In this document: positions 33,928-44,696 of the stretch, one piece after another
How the letters are laid out: every line of letters starts with the position of its first letter
How positions within the stretch are numbered: the stretch's first letter is position 1
DNA from: Astragalus membranaceus
Lineage: Eukaryota; Streptophyta; Magnoliopsida; Fabales; Fabaceae
Assembly (NCBI GenBank): GCA_039519185.1
Contig: CM076846.1
Location: 226,536,659 to 226,600,658, forward strand
Reading direction: 5' to 3'
DNA length: 64,000 nucleotides
The notes under the pieces: model-generated
Told to the model about the DNA's origin: nothing
What the model saw: only the letters and a program-made list of their open reading frames with translations
Databases searched by the model: none
Position numbers and translations under genes: made by a program

Positions 33928-36200
33928 TATGATAGATGTCCCAAATCACTCATTTCAAATTCTGACATCATCACTTTCTTGAAGTCTTCGACTTCGACTT
34001 CATTGCTGCCAGTTACAAGTAGATCATCTACGTACAGGCACAACAACAACTGAGTCGAGGTTCCATTCTTCTTCACATACACTCCATGTTCATTAGTGCA
34101 TCTAATAAACTTCTGAGCCAAGAGAAATCCATCAATTCTCTTGTTCCACGCTCTTGGAGCTTGCTTGAGCCCATACAGGGCCTTCTCCAGCTTATAGACT
34201 TTGTCTTCTTTACCCTTCGACTCAAAACCAGGTGGTTGACAAACATAGACTTCCTCCTCCAGAGGTCCATTCAGAAATGCTGACTTTACATCCAGTTGAT
34301 GCAGGGGCCAGCCTCTATGACTTGCCAATGCTACTACCAATCTTATGGTTTCGATTCTGGCTACTGGGGCAAAGACCTCATTGAAATCCAAACCAGGTTT
34401 CTGCAGAAAACCTTTGGCTACTAGCCTGGCCTTGTACTTGGCCACTTCTCCATTTGGCTTGACCTTGGTCTTGAAGACCCACTTCACCCCTATGGCTTTC
34501 TTTTCTTTTGGAAGTTCGACTAGCTTCCAAGTATCATTCTTTTCGATTGACTTCAACTCGTCAACCATTGCTTCCTTCCACTGCTTGTGACTAAGGGCTT
34601 GCTCCAGGCTCACTGGTTCTGCTTCTGCCATTAGTGCAAAGTGTGTCAGGTCCCCCTCTGCTGTAATAGCAGAATCGGGGTAAGTGTCGAATCCATCTAG
34701 TCTTACTGATCTCTGCCTTTCCCTTTGCGACCTCCTTAAAGGTTCGACAGCAGTGGGTTCTTCTGGCTCTTCAGTTTCGACCTCTTCATTCTGATTATCT
34801 CGATCAGAGACTTCGTCGAAGTCCATCATTGTAGTTTTCTCACAGCCTTCTTCCCAGTTCCAATGTTTCGACTCATCTACTACGACATCTCTGCTTTTCA
34901 CTATTTTCTTCTGCACAGGATCATACAGTTTGTATGCTCCTGTCGAATGATAGCCAACAAGGATCATCTGTTGTGCTCTATCATCCAGCTTGCTTCTTAG
35001 TTGCTCAGGGACATGTCTATAGCATACTGAGCCAATTATTCTGAGATGCTTAACACTTGGCTTTCTTCCTAGCCAAGCCTCTTCAGGTGTCTTTCCAGCC
35101 AATCTCTTTGTGGGACATTTGTTCAGAATGTACACTGCTGTGGCTACAAGTTCTCCCCATAAGCTATGAGGTAGCTTCTTTTCTTTCAACATACTTCTTA
35201 CCATGTTGAGGATGGTCCTGTTTTTCCTCTCAGCAGTACCATTATGCTGAGGCGTGTAAGGTGCAGTGACTTCATGCACAATTCCTTCTTTCTCACAGAA
35301 TTCGACAAACCCATGAGAATTGTACTCACCACCTCCATCGCTTCTAAGGGTTTTGATTTTGCATTCACTCTGCTTTTCAATCATTACCTTAAACTTCTTG
35401 AATATTTCCAGTACTTCACTCTTCCTTTTGATCAAATACACCCAGGACATTCTAGTGTATTCGTCAATGAAGGTGACAAAGTACTTATTCCCTCCTAAGG
35501 AACATACTTCGAAAGGACCACAGACATCAGAAAATATCACCTCTAGCTTCTTCTCTGCTCTGCTAGGTACTTCTGATTTAAACGAGTTTCTTGGTTGCTT
35601 CGACTTGCAACAACTCTCGCAAACTTCGACAGGTACTTTTACTGCAGGCAACCCATGAACCATCTTCTTTTCATGTAGTTGACTCAAGCTCTTGAAGTTG
35701 AGGTGGCCATATCTTCTGTGCCACTTCCAGTGCTCCTCTTCGACAGTGGTCTGGAGACAATGTTCTTCGACTACTTGCAGTTTGATCTTGAAGGTTCTGT
35801 TACTCTGCATTAACACCTTCAGGATCAACTTCTTGGTCGAATCAAACAGGCTGAGACTGTTATCACCCATTTCGACGGTGAAGTTTTTCTCAATCATCTG
35901 CCCAATACTCAGCAGATTGCTCCTCATATCTGGTACATAAAATACCCCTTGGATGTAGCACCACTTACCATCTTTCGATAGGAACTTTATGGTACCTACT
36001 CCTTCAGCAGTAACTTTACTGTTATCTGCAAACCTTATCTTCTTACTTATCTGCTCCAGTTTGACAAACCACTCCTTGTGACAACACATGTGATTTGAGC
36101 ATCCTGTGTCGAGATACCATTCGACAGACTTCTCTTCAGTCGAATTTGTATCAGCCTTCAACAACAGTAATTCTGGGTCAGTAGCTGTCATGAACGACAA
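33870..36200 (-). pseudogene. Outer copia pol: protease, integrase, RT
   Basis: 776 codons. Protease (WYLDTGCSNHMC, near 32), pre-integrase (WHRRYGHLNFKSL, CESCCKSKQ), integrase core (FSDVCGPFEV, RSDGGGEYNSHGF, ERKNRTILNMVRS), an acidic linker, then RT (GVKWVFKTKVKPNG, LDVKSAFLNGP, LCLYVDDLLVTGS). The last 20 residues after LGHLSY are out of frame because of the frameshift near 33935. It lies in the same frame as gag, separated by one TAG at about 36252-36254. Confidence 0.92.
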
Positions 36201-36254
36201 TTCTTCATTATCATTGCTGGCAATGTTGGAGGCATTACCAGTGTTTCCACTGCC

Positions 36255-37295
36255 CTACCACACACACATCGCACAAGTATTTTGAGCATCACAAGTGAAT
36301 CCACTTATACAAGTGTTCCCACTATTTTGCTCGCTACTTTCAGCAATTCCTTCATCGAGTCGAATCTCATCTTCGACAGCCATCAACATTAACTCCTCTG
36401 AGTCAGAGTCTGAGTCACCATCATTAGCAAACTTGGCTTCTGCATCTTTATCCCTAGGAACTTTCTTGTTTTTACACTTGTTCCTATAATGCCCAAATTG
36501 CTGACAGTTATAACACTGAATTTTCGACAGGTCTCCCTTCTTCTTGTCGAAAGATCCTTGTTCTTTCTTCTTACTGCTTGATCCCTTTTCTCTACCCTTC
36601 TCCTTGTTGCCTGCCTTCCAATTTCTCTTAGAGGAGTATGAAAGCAAGGCTTGTTCAGTTTCTTTCTCTGAACTTCTCTGCCTTATTCTCAATTCATGCG
36701 CCTCTAAGGAACCCTGAAGTTCATCTAACTTCAATGTATCTAGGTCCTTGGATTCTTCAATAGCAGTAACAACGTAGTCGAATTCCAGGGTTAAGGATCT
36801 GAGCACCTTTTCGACTTTATTTACTTCAGTCACAGTTTCACCATTACCTTTCATTTGATTAGTTAATGCTACTAACCTCGTAATGAAATCTCCAATCGAT
36901 TCTCCATCTGTCATCTTCAAGCCCTCGTACTGCTTCCTGAGCGACTGTAGACGTATCTTCTTCAGCCTATCTGCTCCTCCATACGAGTTCTTTAGGATGT
37001 CCCAAGCTGCCTTTGCTGAATCACAGTCGATGATCAGGTTCAGGATGTTGGAATCAACGCATTGGTGAATCAAAAACAGCCCTTTTCCATCTTTCTTCCT
37101 CAGCGAATGGTGGTTGTTCCTCACCGCTTCAGTGGCGTTCGCTGCCAAGGGTGGAACACCATCATTCACGACATCAAGAACATCTTGATATCGAAACAGC
37201 ACCTTCATCTGCGCACACCAGCGTTCATAATCCTTTCCGTCGAAGATTGGGAGGTTCCCCGGAATACCTCCACCAGAGTTGTCTCGCGCTGCCAT
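36255..37295 (-). CDS. Outer copia gag
   Basis: 346 codons, starting MAARDNSGGGIPGNLPIFDG, 49 bases from the 5' LTR. Residues about 60-200 are a UBN2-type gag domain. A canonical CCHC knuckle (CYNCQQFGHYRNKC) sits near residue 263. Gag packages the element RNA in cytoplasmic particles. It ends in TAG, and the reading frame then continues in phase into protease, so the stop is either a mutation or a readthrough site. Confidence 0.9.
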   Translation of the reverse strand: MAARDNSGGGIPGNLPIFDGKDYERWCAQMKVLFRYQDVLDVVNDGVPPLAANATEAVRNNHHSLRKKDGKGLFLIHQCVDSNILNLIIDCDSAKAAWDILKNSYGGADRLKKIRLQSLRKQYEGLKMTDGESIGDFITRLVALTNQMKGNGETVTEVNKVEKVLRSLTLEFDYVVTAIEESKDLDTLKLDELQGSLEAHELRIRQRSSEKETEQALLSYSSKRNWKAGNKEKGREKGSSSKKKEQGSFDKKKGDLSKIQCYNCQQFGHYRNKCKNKKVPRDKDAEAKFANDGDSDSDSEELMLMAVEDEIRLDEGIAESSEQNSGNTCISGFTCDAQNTCAMCVW

Positions 37296-37327
37296 GAAAC
37301 TTGATAGATTTTGTAAGGATCTAACAA

Positions 37328-37340
37328 GCTCTTGATACCA
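37328..37340 (-). other. Primer binding site of the outer copia element
   Basis: TGGTATCAAGAGC on minus, three bases inside the 5' LTR, complementary to the 3' end of a methionine tRNA with one base more than the usual TGGTATCAGAGC. Confidence 0.8.
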
Positions 37341-37343
37341 GTT

Positions 37344-37599
37344 TGTTGGGGATAAAGACGTAAAAATAGAGAAGAAAAGGAAGTGGCGGCGCTAAGGACA
37401 AGAGGAATAAGTAGGGCAATATTATATTAGGTAAAAGCTGCACTGAATTTCATAAAAGTAGGTCAGAATTACATGCTACTGACATCAGTATATATATACA
37501 ATGAAACAGGCCCAGGCCCATAATTTCGACTAGCCCATTCGACTGGCCCATTTCGACTAGGTTTCTAACTACACCTACTATAATTACAAGCAATAGAAT
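37344..37599 (-). repeat. 5' LTR of the outer copia element, larger half
   Basis: 256 of 275 bp. The remaining 19 bp lie at 46518-46536, beyond the nested Sirevirus. Confidence 0.93.
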
Positions 37600-39414
37600 T
37601 GTTAGACTTATTATATAACCTTAGAGGGGGGGTGAATAAGGTTATGAGTAAATATGGATTCTTTTCGCAAATGATGATTATATTCTTTTTCAAATCGGAT
37701 GCGGAAAATGTGATTTGAACTTTTAGATAAGAAAACAAGCAAGAGTTGTTTAAATTGTATTCAATATTTCCAATAATGATATTATAAGAGATAATCGGGA
37801 TATTGAATATATTAGATCTTAGAGAAGAGGAGTAGAAGATGATTGATGAGTATTGATAATTTAAGCACAGTAATATTAATAATAAACAGTTATAATAATA
37901 GTGCAAAATATAAAGAGAGAAGGGATAGAGGGACACAGATATTTAGCGAGGTTCGGGATAAAACCCTACGTCCTCGGCCTTAGGCTTTTCAACCCTTGGA
38001 CTTAGCAACCACTATATTGAAGAGAGTTATTACAAACAGTCGACTTCAACAATAGTGAATCTCAATTCCCCGAACTGAGAACCCAAGCACCCGCTAAGGA
38101 TTTCAAAACCAACTCAATCACCCTGATTGAGAGACCCAAGTAAAACTTCCCAGGATTTCAAAATGACCACTATAACAAAATAAGAATTACACAGTTGAGA
38201 TCTATGGATCCAATCACTTCTTAGTAATGTGTCAGTTTAGAAACTGAGAGAGATGAGTGATATTAGGATTCTAGATGCTCTAAAAATATGATATGGAATA
38301 TGATCTTGCTTTTGCAAAAGCTTCACAATTGATATGACAATGAGAGCTTAGATTTGCAAAAAAGCTTTTATGAAGATAAATATGATTTTCAAAAACACAG
38401 CTTTTGAACAAGATTCAAAACAATGAAGCACTATATTCTTAGATCTATAATAAAATGAAGAGCATTCAAAATAATATGAAAATTATGAAGAACGATATTA
38501 GATCTAAGAATTTCGCAAGAGAGAGTAGAATAGAGAGAAATTGTGAGCAGTGGTTGATCTTCAAGTGAATCTCAACCCACGTATTTATAGGCTTAGGCAC
38601 CGTTGAAATTTTTGAAAAACAATTAATATAAGTGAGGAATCGATTCATAGACCAAGTTAAAATGTGAAGGAATCGATTCATTGCCTTTAAAAAATAAAAG
38701 AATCGATTGTTTGTTTAGTTGAAATAAGAGAGGAATCGATTCATTGATGTTTGAAAAAAGAGGGAATCGATTTCAATGCTTATGTAGAAAGGCATGAATC
38801 GATTTTCAGGCCATATGGAGGTCCTGAGAATCGATTCTTATCCATGTAGAAATATTGAGAATCGATTCATTAAGCTAAGGAATGACTTGAGAATCGATTC
38901 ATTAAGCTAAGGAATGACTTGAGAATCGATTCATTAAGCTAAGGAATGACTTGAGAATCGATTCGTTAAGCTAAGGAATGACTTGAGAATCGATTCCTAG
39001 GCTAAGGAAACCAAGAAGGAATCGATTCTTAGTATATGTAATGTAGTGAAATCGATTCTTTTGCTTCAAAAATATTTCTTTAGTTTTGGTTGCCACCTTA
39101 AGCATGCATGCAATTTTGTAAAATATTTTTCAAAACTATTTTTGTGCATCATGCATGTTTTGAAAAGTCATCTCTCTCAATAGCTAAAGTGCCACACACT
39201 TTAGGTGATAGGACCTTTACAAAGTGTCCTAAAAGGCTTAGACACAATTTAGGGTTTTGAACTTCATATGTTGCTTCTTCTTCAAGCTTCTCTTCTTTTG
39301 TGTCTTCTTCTCTCTTTAAATTAAGTCCTGCACTTTGCTCATCTTGAAACATTAGTAGATATGATGTAATTTGTTATCATACAAAATAAAGGAGTGTTTA
39401 CCCTTGGTTCAACA
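37600..39414 (-). repeat. 3' LTR of the Sirevirus
   Basis: 1,815 bp. It contains the array of GAATCGATTC motifs at 38637-39060. Differences from the 5' LTR include one base in a G-run near 37628, and substitutions near 37687, 37777 and 38965. Confidence 0.96.
38637..39060. repeat. Array of 14 ATCGAT palindromes in the 3' LTR
   Basis: GAATCGATTC, a perfect 10-bp palindrome, or close variants occur 14 times at spacings of about 25-40 bases. Four occurrences lie in perfect 32-bp tandem units (38857-38984, one base differing in the fourth). The array is upstream of most of the transcribed LTR on minus and is repeated in the 5' LTR. Confidence 0.95.
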
Positions 39415-39603
39415 AACTCCCCCTTTTTGATGATAACAAATTACATTATGCATAGGGTTTGATAATAATGAAAATTCTTTAAAAAAAGCTCCCCCTAAGC
39501 ATAAGCATATATTTTCTCCTATTTTCTCCCCACATATAATAGTAACTTGCATATTTTCTCCCCCTTTGTTTTCATCAAAAAGGAGGGGGGGTGAAAAAAC
39601 ATT
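39415..39603 (-). other. Sirevirus polypurine region
   Basis: On minus the 3' LTR is preceded by AAAAAGGGGGAG, and similar purine blocks recur at 39485-39495, 39520-39530, 39555-39565 and 39577-39592. The outermost and innermost blocks share ATCAAAAAGG. Several purine tracts in front of the 3' LTR are a known Sirevirus feature. Confidence 0.75.
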
Positions 39604-42600
39604 TTATAAACTAGCATAATCAAGCATCCCTAGCTCTCTACGGATTTTACAAAAAGGAGCTTCGGCTAGGGGTTTAGTGAAGATATCCGCTAGTTGGTCA
39701 TCCGTGCCTACAAATTTTAGTGCAATGCTCCCCCTAGACACATGATCTCTAATAAAGTGATGTCGTATGTCAATGTGTTTAGTTCTAGAGTGTTGTATAG
39801 GGTTCCTAGCAATATTTATGGCACTTGTATTATCACACAAAACAGGCACATTTTCAAAAATTAGACCAAAATCTTGCAAAGTTTGTTTCATCCACAGAAC
39901 TTGTGCGACGCAGTTTCCAACAGCCACATATTCAGCTTCAGCTGTGGATAAAGCAACACTGTTCTGCTTCTTACTAGACCAGGAGGTCAGACAAGGACCA
40001 AGAAAATGACAAGTGCCACTGGTACTTTTTCTATCAAGAGTACAACCAGCAAAATCAGCATCAGAATAACCAATCAAATCAAAAGTACTCGATTTCGGGT
40101 ACCACAAACCAAAGTCTATGGTCCCTTTAACATACCTAAGAATTCTTTTAACGGCTGTTAAATGGGATTCTTTAGGACATGCTTGAAATCGGGCACATAA
40201 GCATACAGCAAACATAATATCAGGACGGGAGGCAGTTAAGTATAAGAGACTACCTATCATACCTCGATACATAGTTTCGTTTACAGGTTTACCGTGTTCA
40301 TCTTTATCTAGTTTAGTTGCTGTTGCCATAGGAGTGCTGATTTCTTTTGCATCATTCATGTTATATTTCTTCAGCAATTCCTTTGAGAACTTTGTTTGGG
40401 ATATGAGGATTCCTTCATTTGATTGTTTCACTTGAAGTCCCAAGAAAAAGTTAAGTTCTCCCATCATACTCATTTCAAATTCATTAGTCATCATCTCAGA
40501 AAATTCCTTGCACAAATCATCATTAGTAGATCCAAAGATAATATCATCAACATAGATTTGAACTACTATGATATGTTTGCCCTTGGTTTTAAGGAATAAG
40601 GTAGAATCAATCTTACCCTTTTTGAAACCATTGGCAGTTAAATGTTTGCTTAATCTCTCATACCAAGCTCTAGGGGCTTGTTTCAATCCATAGAGGGCTT
40701 TGTCAAGTTTAAAGACGTGATCGGGATTTTTAAAATCTTCAAAACCAGGGGGTTGTTTTACATAAACTTCTTCTTCTAAGAAACCATTTAGGAAGGCACT
40801 TTTGACATCCATTTGGTGTAGTTTGAAATCCATGTAGGAGGCAAATGCCAAAATTATCCTAATGGACTCCAATCTAGCCACAGGAGCAAAAGTTTCTTCA
40901 AAATCCACCCCTTCGATTTGATTAAAACCTTGAACTACTAGACGACTTTTGTTTAATAAAATTGTTCCATTTTCGTCAAGTTTGTTGCGAAAAACCCATT
41001 TAGTTCCTATGATGGTCCGATCGACCGGTTTTTCAACTAAGTGCCAAACTTTATTTCTTTCAAATTGTTCAAGTTCTTTTTGCATTGACAAAACCCACTC
41101 TGGATCAATTAAAGCTTCCTTGATATTATTAGGAACTATTTGAGAGACGTAAGCACTATGAAAGCATAAAAGATTAAGAGAAGAGCGAGTTGTTACCCCC
41201 TTTGATGGACTACCAATAATTTGCTCCATGGGATGATCTCGAACTGATTTCCATGTTTTGGGCAGATCATCGTGTGTTCTTCCATGGAGATGATCATCAA
41301 TGTCTTGGGGCTCTCGTTCCACTATAACTTCTTCTTGAGGTTCAGCTTCCTCCTCGGCTTCTTCTACACTTTCACTGTTAGTTTCAGGTGATCTATTTTT
41401 GATCACTTCAATCACTTCATCCTTATCATCAGCAGCTTTCTTATCAAAAGGGTTAGTTTCATCAAAGGAGACATGTATAGATTCTTGCATAGTTTTATCA
41501 GTCTTATTGTAAACAATATAAGCTCTACTATGACTTGAATAACCCATAAAAATACCTTCAGTTGATTTAGCATCAAACTTACCCAACTTGTCCTTTGTGT
41601 TGAGAATGAAGCACTTACTTCCAAACACTTTGAAGTATGAAATATTAGGAGCTCTACCATTCCACAGCTCGTATGGCGTTTTGTTGAGAGATGGCCTTAA
41701 GTATACTCGATTTAGCACGTGACAAGCTGTATCTACTGCATGACCCCAGAAGTACTTGGGAAGGTTGTGCTCATTCAGCATTGTCCTGCTCATCTCTTGT
41801 ATAGTTCTGTTCTTTCTTTCTACCACACCATTTTGTTGAGGAGTTCTTGGAGCTGAAAAGTTATGATGAATGCCATACTTTTCACACCAAGTTTTGAATG
41901 ATGAATTTTCGTACTCTCCTCCATGATCGCTTCTAATTTCTTTGATGGCTAAGTTTTTCTCATTTTGTAGTTTTCTGCACAACTTAGCAAACTCGTTAAA
42001 AGCATCACTTTTATTTGCAAGTAGGATAACCCAAGTATATCTAGAATAATCATCAACAATAACAAAGACATACTTAGACCCTCCTAGACTTACGACATCA
42101 ATTTCACCAAACAAATCAAGATGTAGCAGTTCAAGCACATTTTTGGTGGAAATAACAGGTTTTGATTTAAAAGAGGTTTTGTGCATTTTACCAAGTTGAC
42201 ATGCATCACATAATTGGCCTTTTTCATATTTCAATTTAGGTAGACCTCTAACATGCTCATTCTTACTTAACCTAGATAGATGTTCTATACTAGCATGTCC
42301 TAAGCGTCTATGCCACAAATCCACATCATCAATCAAGGTAGGCATACATACTATCTCATCACTTACATTATCAAAATCAACATAGTATACATTGTTTTCT
42401 CGAAAGCCAGTAATGTAGAGTTTAGAAGTCATATGGGTGATAACACATTTATCAACAGAAAAGTGCACATCAAAATCATTGTCGCATAATTGACTAACAC
42501 TTAGTAAGTTAAATTTAACGCCATCAACTAATAAAGCATCTTTAATTTTAATTGTGTTTTCCTTACCCACACAACCTTTACCTATTACTTGAGCAGATTC

Positions 42601-42738
42601 ATTGTTGGCAAACTTTACAGATCCACTTGCTTTGTTGCTCAGTTTTAGAAACAGTGAAGCATCACCAGTCATATGCCTTGAGCAACCACTATCAACCATC
42701 CACACATTTTTCTTTTTAGCTGAGGGACCAACCTGCAA
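39604..42738 (-). CDS. Sirevirus pol polyprotein
   Basis: 1,044 codons, uninterrupted. Protease (MVDSGCSRHMTGD, near 15), pre-integrase zinc region (LWHRRLGHASIEHL, CDACQLGK), integrase core (HLDLFGEIDV, RSDHGGEYENSSF, ERKNRTIQEMSRT), RT (GTKWVFRNKLDENG, MDVKSAFLNGFLEEEVYVKQ, QIYVDDIIFGSTN) and RNase H (YSDADFAGCTLDRKSTSG, LSTAEAEYVAVGNC, CDNTSAINIARNP). All catalytic aspartates are visible. It starts 16 bases after gag ends and in another frame, so expression needs frameshifting, splicing or an inactivating change is present. A splice-acceptor-like CTTTTGCAG sits at the junction. Confidence 0.95.
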   Translation of the reverse strand: MQVGPSAKKKNVWMVDSGCSRHMTGDASLFLKLSNKASGSVKFANNESAQVIGKGCVGKENTIKIKDALLVDGVKFNLLSVSQLCDNDFDVHFSVDKCVITHMTSKLYITGFRENNVYYVDFDNVSDEIVCMPTLIDDVDLWHRRLGHASIEHLSRLSKNEHVRGLPKLKYEKGQLCDACQLGKMHKTSFKSKPVISTKNVLELLHLDLFGEIDVVSLGGSKYVFVIVDDYSRYTWVILLANKSDAFNEFAKLCRKLQNEKNLAIKEIRSDHGGEYENSSFKTWCEKYGIHHNFSAPRTPQQNGVVERKNRTIQEMSRTMLNEHNLPKYFWGHAVDTACHVLNRVYLRPSLNKTPYELWNGRAPNISYFKVFGSKCFILNTKDKLGKFDAKSTEGIFMGYSSHSRAYIVYNKTDKTMQESIHVSFDETNPFDKKAADDKDEVIEVIKNRSPETNSESVEEAEEEAEPQEEVIVEREPQDIDDHLHGRTHDDLPKTWKSVRDHPMEQIIGSPSKGVTTRSSLNLLCFHSAYVSQIVPNNIKEALIDPEWVLSMQKELEQFERNKVWHLVEKPVDRTIIGTKWVFRNKLDENGTILLNKSRLVVQGFNQIEGVDFEETFAPVARLESIRIILAFASYMDFKLHQMDVKSAFLNGFLEEEVYVKQPPGFEDFKNPDHVFKLDKALYGLKQAPRAWYERLSKHLTANGFKKGKIDSTLFLKTKGKHIIVVQIYVDDIIFGSTNDDLCKEFSEMMTNEFEMSMMGELNFFLGLQVKQSNEGILISQTKFSKELLKKYNMNDAKEISTPMATATKLDKDEHGKPVNETMYRGMIGSLLYLTASRPDIMFAVCLCARFQACPKESHLTAVKRILRYVKGTIDFGLWYPKSSTFDLIGYSDADFAGCTLDRKSTSGTCHFLGPCLTSWSSKKQNSVALSTAEAEYVAVGNCVAQVLWMKQTLQDFGLIFENVPVLCDNTSAINIARNPIQHSRTKHIDIRHHFIRDHVSRGSIALKFVGTDDQLADIFTKPLAEAPFCKIRRELGMLDYASL

Positions 42739-42754
42739 AAGATTTGTTTAACAA

Positions 42755-44617
42755 CTAGCACGAGGTACCCTTTTTGTTGGGTCCTTGGGAGTTAGTCATC
42801 AAGGGGTTTGCTTTCACAATCCACCTTGGTTTCTTCCAAACAGGTACAAGGGTTCCAAGCTCACATATTTTACGGATAGGGCATGAAGAAGAGCTATGGT
42901 TCCCTTTTTGACAATATGTGCATTTGAAGATAGTAGGTTTATGACTAGAAGTAGAAGCTACAAAGGTGATATTTTTGTTTGAGCTGGAGGTGGTGGAATT
43001 TCCTTGGTACCCAATACCTCTCATATCAACATATTGATGTTGAGAGTGAAGCAACTGAGTCAAGGTCTTTTCACCAACCTCAAACTTTTTCAAAGATTCT
43101 TTCAAAAATTCATTTTCAACCTTGACTTTTTCAAAATTTTGTTTTAGTTCTCGAAATTCACGGTTGACTGATTTGTGTAGTTCATTCTTTAATCTAGTGA
43201 CTTCACTTTCAAGAGTCTCGATTTGAGTGGATAGGCTTTTCTTGCTCTTTGTTAGTTTCTTGGATTTTAACAAAAGTTTTTCGTGTTCGAAATATAGAGC
43301 CTCAAAAGCTTCACTCAGATCGTGACTACTATAGTCATTATCAATCATATCATCATGCATAGAGGAGGTAGAGGGACTAGAAAAGTTAAGGCTTACCTTT
43401 GATGTATCATTTGCCATGCTGCAGACAGCATTGTCGGTCTGCTCATCTTCTTCTGATTCACCATCAGTGCTGAGATTGTCCCATGTTGCTTCAGGTGTGT
43501 TCTTTGCCATGAGGCAGACAGCATTTGCAACTTCTTCTTCTTCGGTCTCACTTTCAGTGTCTGTATTGTCCCATGTTGCTTTCATTGCTTTCTTTTGCTT
43601 AGATTTCAGCTTGTAACAGTTTGCTTTGATGCGATCGGGTTTGTTGCATTCGAAACATCTTGGTTGTTCATCTCTCTTCTCATACTTTTCATCTTTGTTG
43701 TATCCAAACTTCTTTGAAGAATCACCCTTACCATGTTTGTTGTATTTCATAAATCTTTTGAAGTTCTTGGCAAGCATAGCCATATCTTCATCATCAGTAT
43801 CTTCTTCAGATTCAACCTCTTTCCTTGCTACTTTAGAAGTTTTAGCAGCAAGGGCAAGAGATTTCTTCTCTTTTACAGTTTCTTTTTCTTGGTTCTTTTT
43901 GGCAGCCAGAACTACCTCAAATGCTAGCAATGATCCAATAAGGTCTTCTTGAGGTAAAGTGCCAATGTCTTTGGCTTCGGTTATAGCACAAGTCTTAGGG
44001 AAGAAATCACCAGTTAAGGATTCAAGGATCTTTCCATTCAAATCCTTGTTGGTGTATTTCTTTCCTAAGGCCCTCAAGTTGTTTACAATTAAATTTAATC
44101 TCTGATGCATTGCTGCGACAGACTCACCTTCTTTCATTTTAAAACTTTCATATTCAGAGGTGAGAATTCTAATTTTAGTATCTTTTACCTGGCTTGTCCC
44201 GACATGAGTGGCTTGTAGGCAGTCCCAGATTTCCTTTGCACTTTGACACCCTTTTACTCTACCATATTCTTCTTCACAGAGTGATAGATGAAGGATATTC
44301 ATGGCCTTTGCATTTAGGGATATCTTGTCAAGCTCAGATTTTCTTAACTCACTCAGGTCGATGGTGTAGATGTCTTCCACCGGTACTTCTTCAGCTTTGC
44401 CGGTGGCTTGAATTTTTGAAGTGTCACCATCAGTATTACCTGGTTTTGTGATCTTGATCTTCATCGGGATTAGAGGACCATCCACTATGATTCTCCATAG
44501 AGTGAAGTCAATTGCCTGCACATGACATTTCATACGACTACTCCAGTAATCGTAGTTAGTACCATCAAATAGAGGAGGCCTATTAGAGGACATTCCTTCT
44601 TTCATGAAAGAACCCAT
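42755..44617 (-). CDS. Sirevirus gag
   Basis: 620 codons, starting MGSFMKEGMSSNRPPLFDGT with a DUF4219/UBN2 gag domain to about residue 240. A first knuckle near 322 reads CFECNKPDRIKANC, where the expected Gly-His is Asp-Arg, so it has lost a zinc ligand. A coiled coil spans about 455-525 (ALYFEHEKLLLKSKKLTKSK onward). A second knuckle, CTYCQKGNHSSSSC near 575, is intact. Two acidic repeats (ATWDNTDTESETEEEE, ATWDNLSTDGESEEDE) lie in the middle. The long gag with C-terminal coiled coil fits Sireviruses. Confidence 0.93.
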   Translation of the reverse strand: MGSFMKEGMSSNRPPLFDGTNYDYWSSRMKCHVQAIDFTLWRIIVDGPLIPMKIKITKPGNTDGDTSKIQATGKAEEVPVEDIYTIDLSELRKSELDKISLNAKAMNILHLSLCEEEYGRVKGCQSAKEIWDCLQATHVGTSQVKDTKIRILTSEYESFKMKEGESVAAMHQRLNLIVNNLRALGKKYTNKDLNGKILESLTGDFFPKTCAITEAKDIGTLPQEDLIGSLLAFEVVLAAKKNQEKETVKEKKSLALAAKTSKVARKEVESEEDTDDEDMAMLAKNFKRFMKYNKHGKGDSSKKFGYNKDEKYEKRDEQPRCFECNKPDRIKANCYKLKSKQKKAMKATWDNTDTESETEEEEVANAVCLMAKNTPEATWDNLSTDGESEEDEQTDNAVCSMANDTSKVSLNFSSPSTSSMHDDMIDNDYSSHDLSEAFEALYFEHEKLLLKSKKLTKSKKSLSTQIETLESEVTRLKNELHKSVNREFRELKQNFEKVKVENEFLKESLKKFEVGEKTLTQLLHSQHQYVDMRGIGYQGNSTTSSSNKNITFVASTSSHKPTIFKCTYCQKGNHSSSSCPIRKICELGTLVPVWKKPRWIVKANPLMTNSQGPNKKGTSC

Positions 44618-44682
44618 AATTACAGATATGTAAAGGATAAATTTAGAATTGCGAGATGTAAAGCTCTAATATGCAATTCCTA

Positions 44683-44694
44683 GCTCTGATACCA
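44683..44694 (-). other. Sirevirus primer binding site
   Basis: TGGTATCAGAGC on minus, two bases from the 5' LTR; complementary to initiator methionine tRNA. Confidence 0.92.
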
Positions 44695-44696
44695 CT

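Noticed and set aside
33135..33982. Plus-strand ORFs across the copia pol region
   Set aside because: Antisense shadows of clear minus-strand RT and RNase H frames.
38637..39060. CRISPR-like array of repeats
   Set aside because: The repeated motif is a 10-bp palindrome inside an LTR, spacers are themselves repeated, and the genome is eukaryotic.
43416..44451. Serine- and phenylalanine-rich plus-strand ORFs over the Sirevirus gag
   Set aside because: Antisense of acidic and lysine-rich gag codons.
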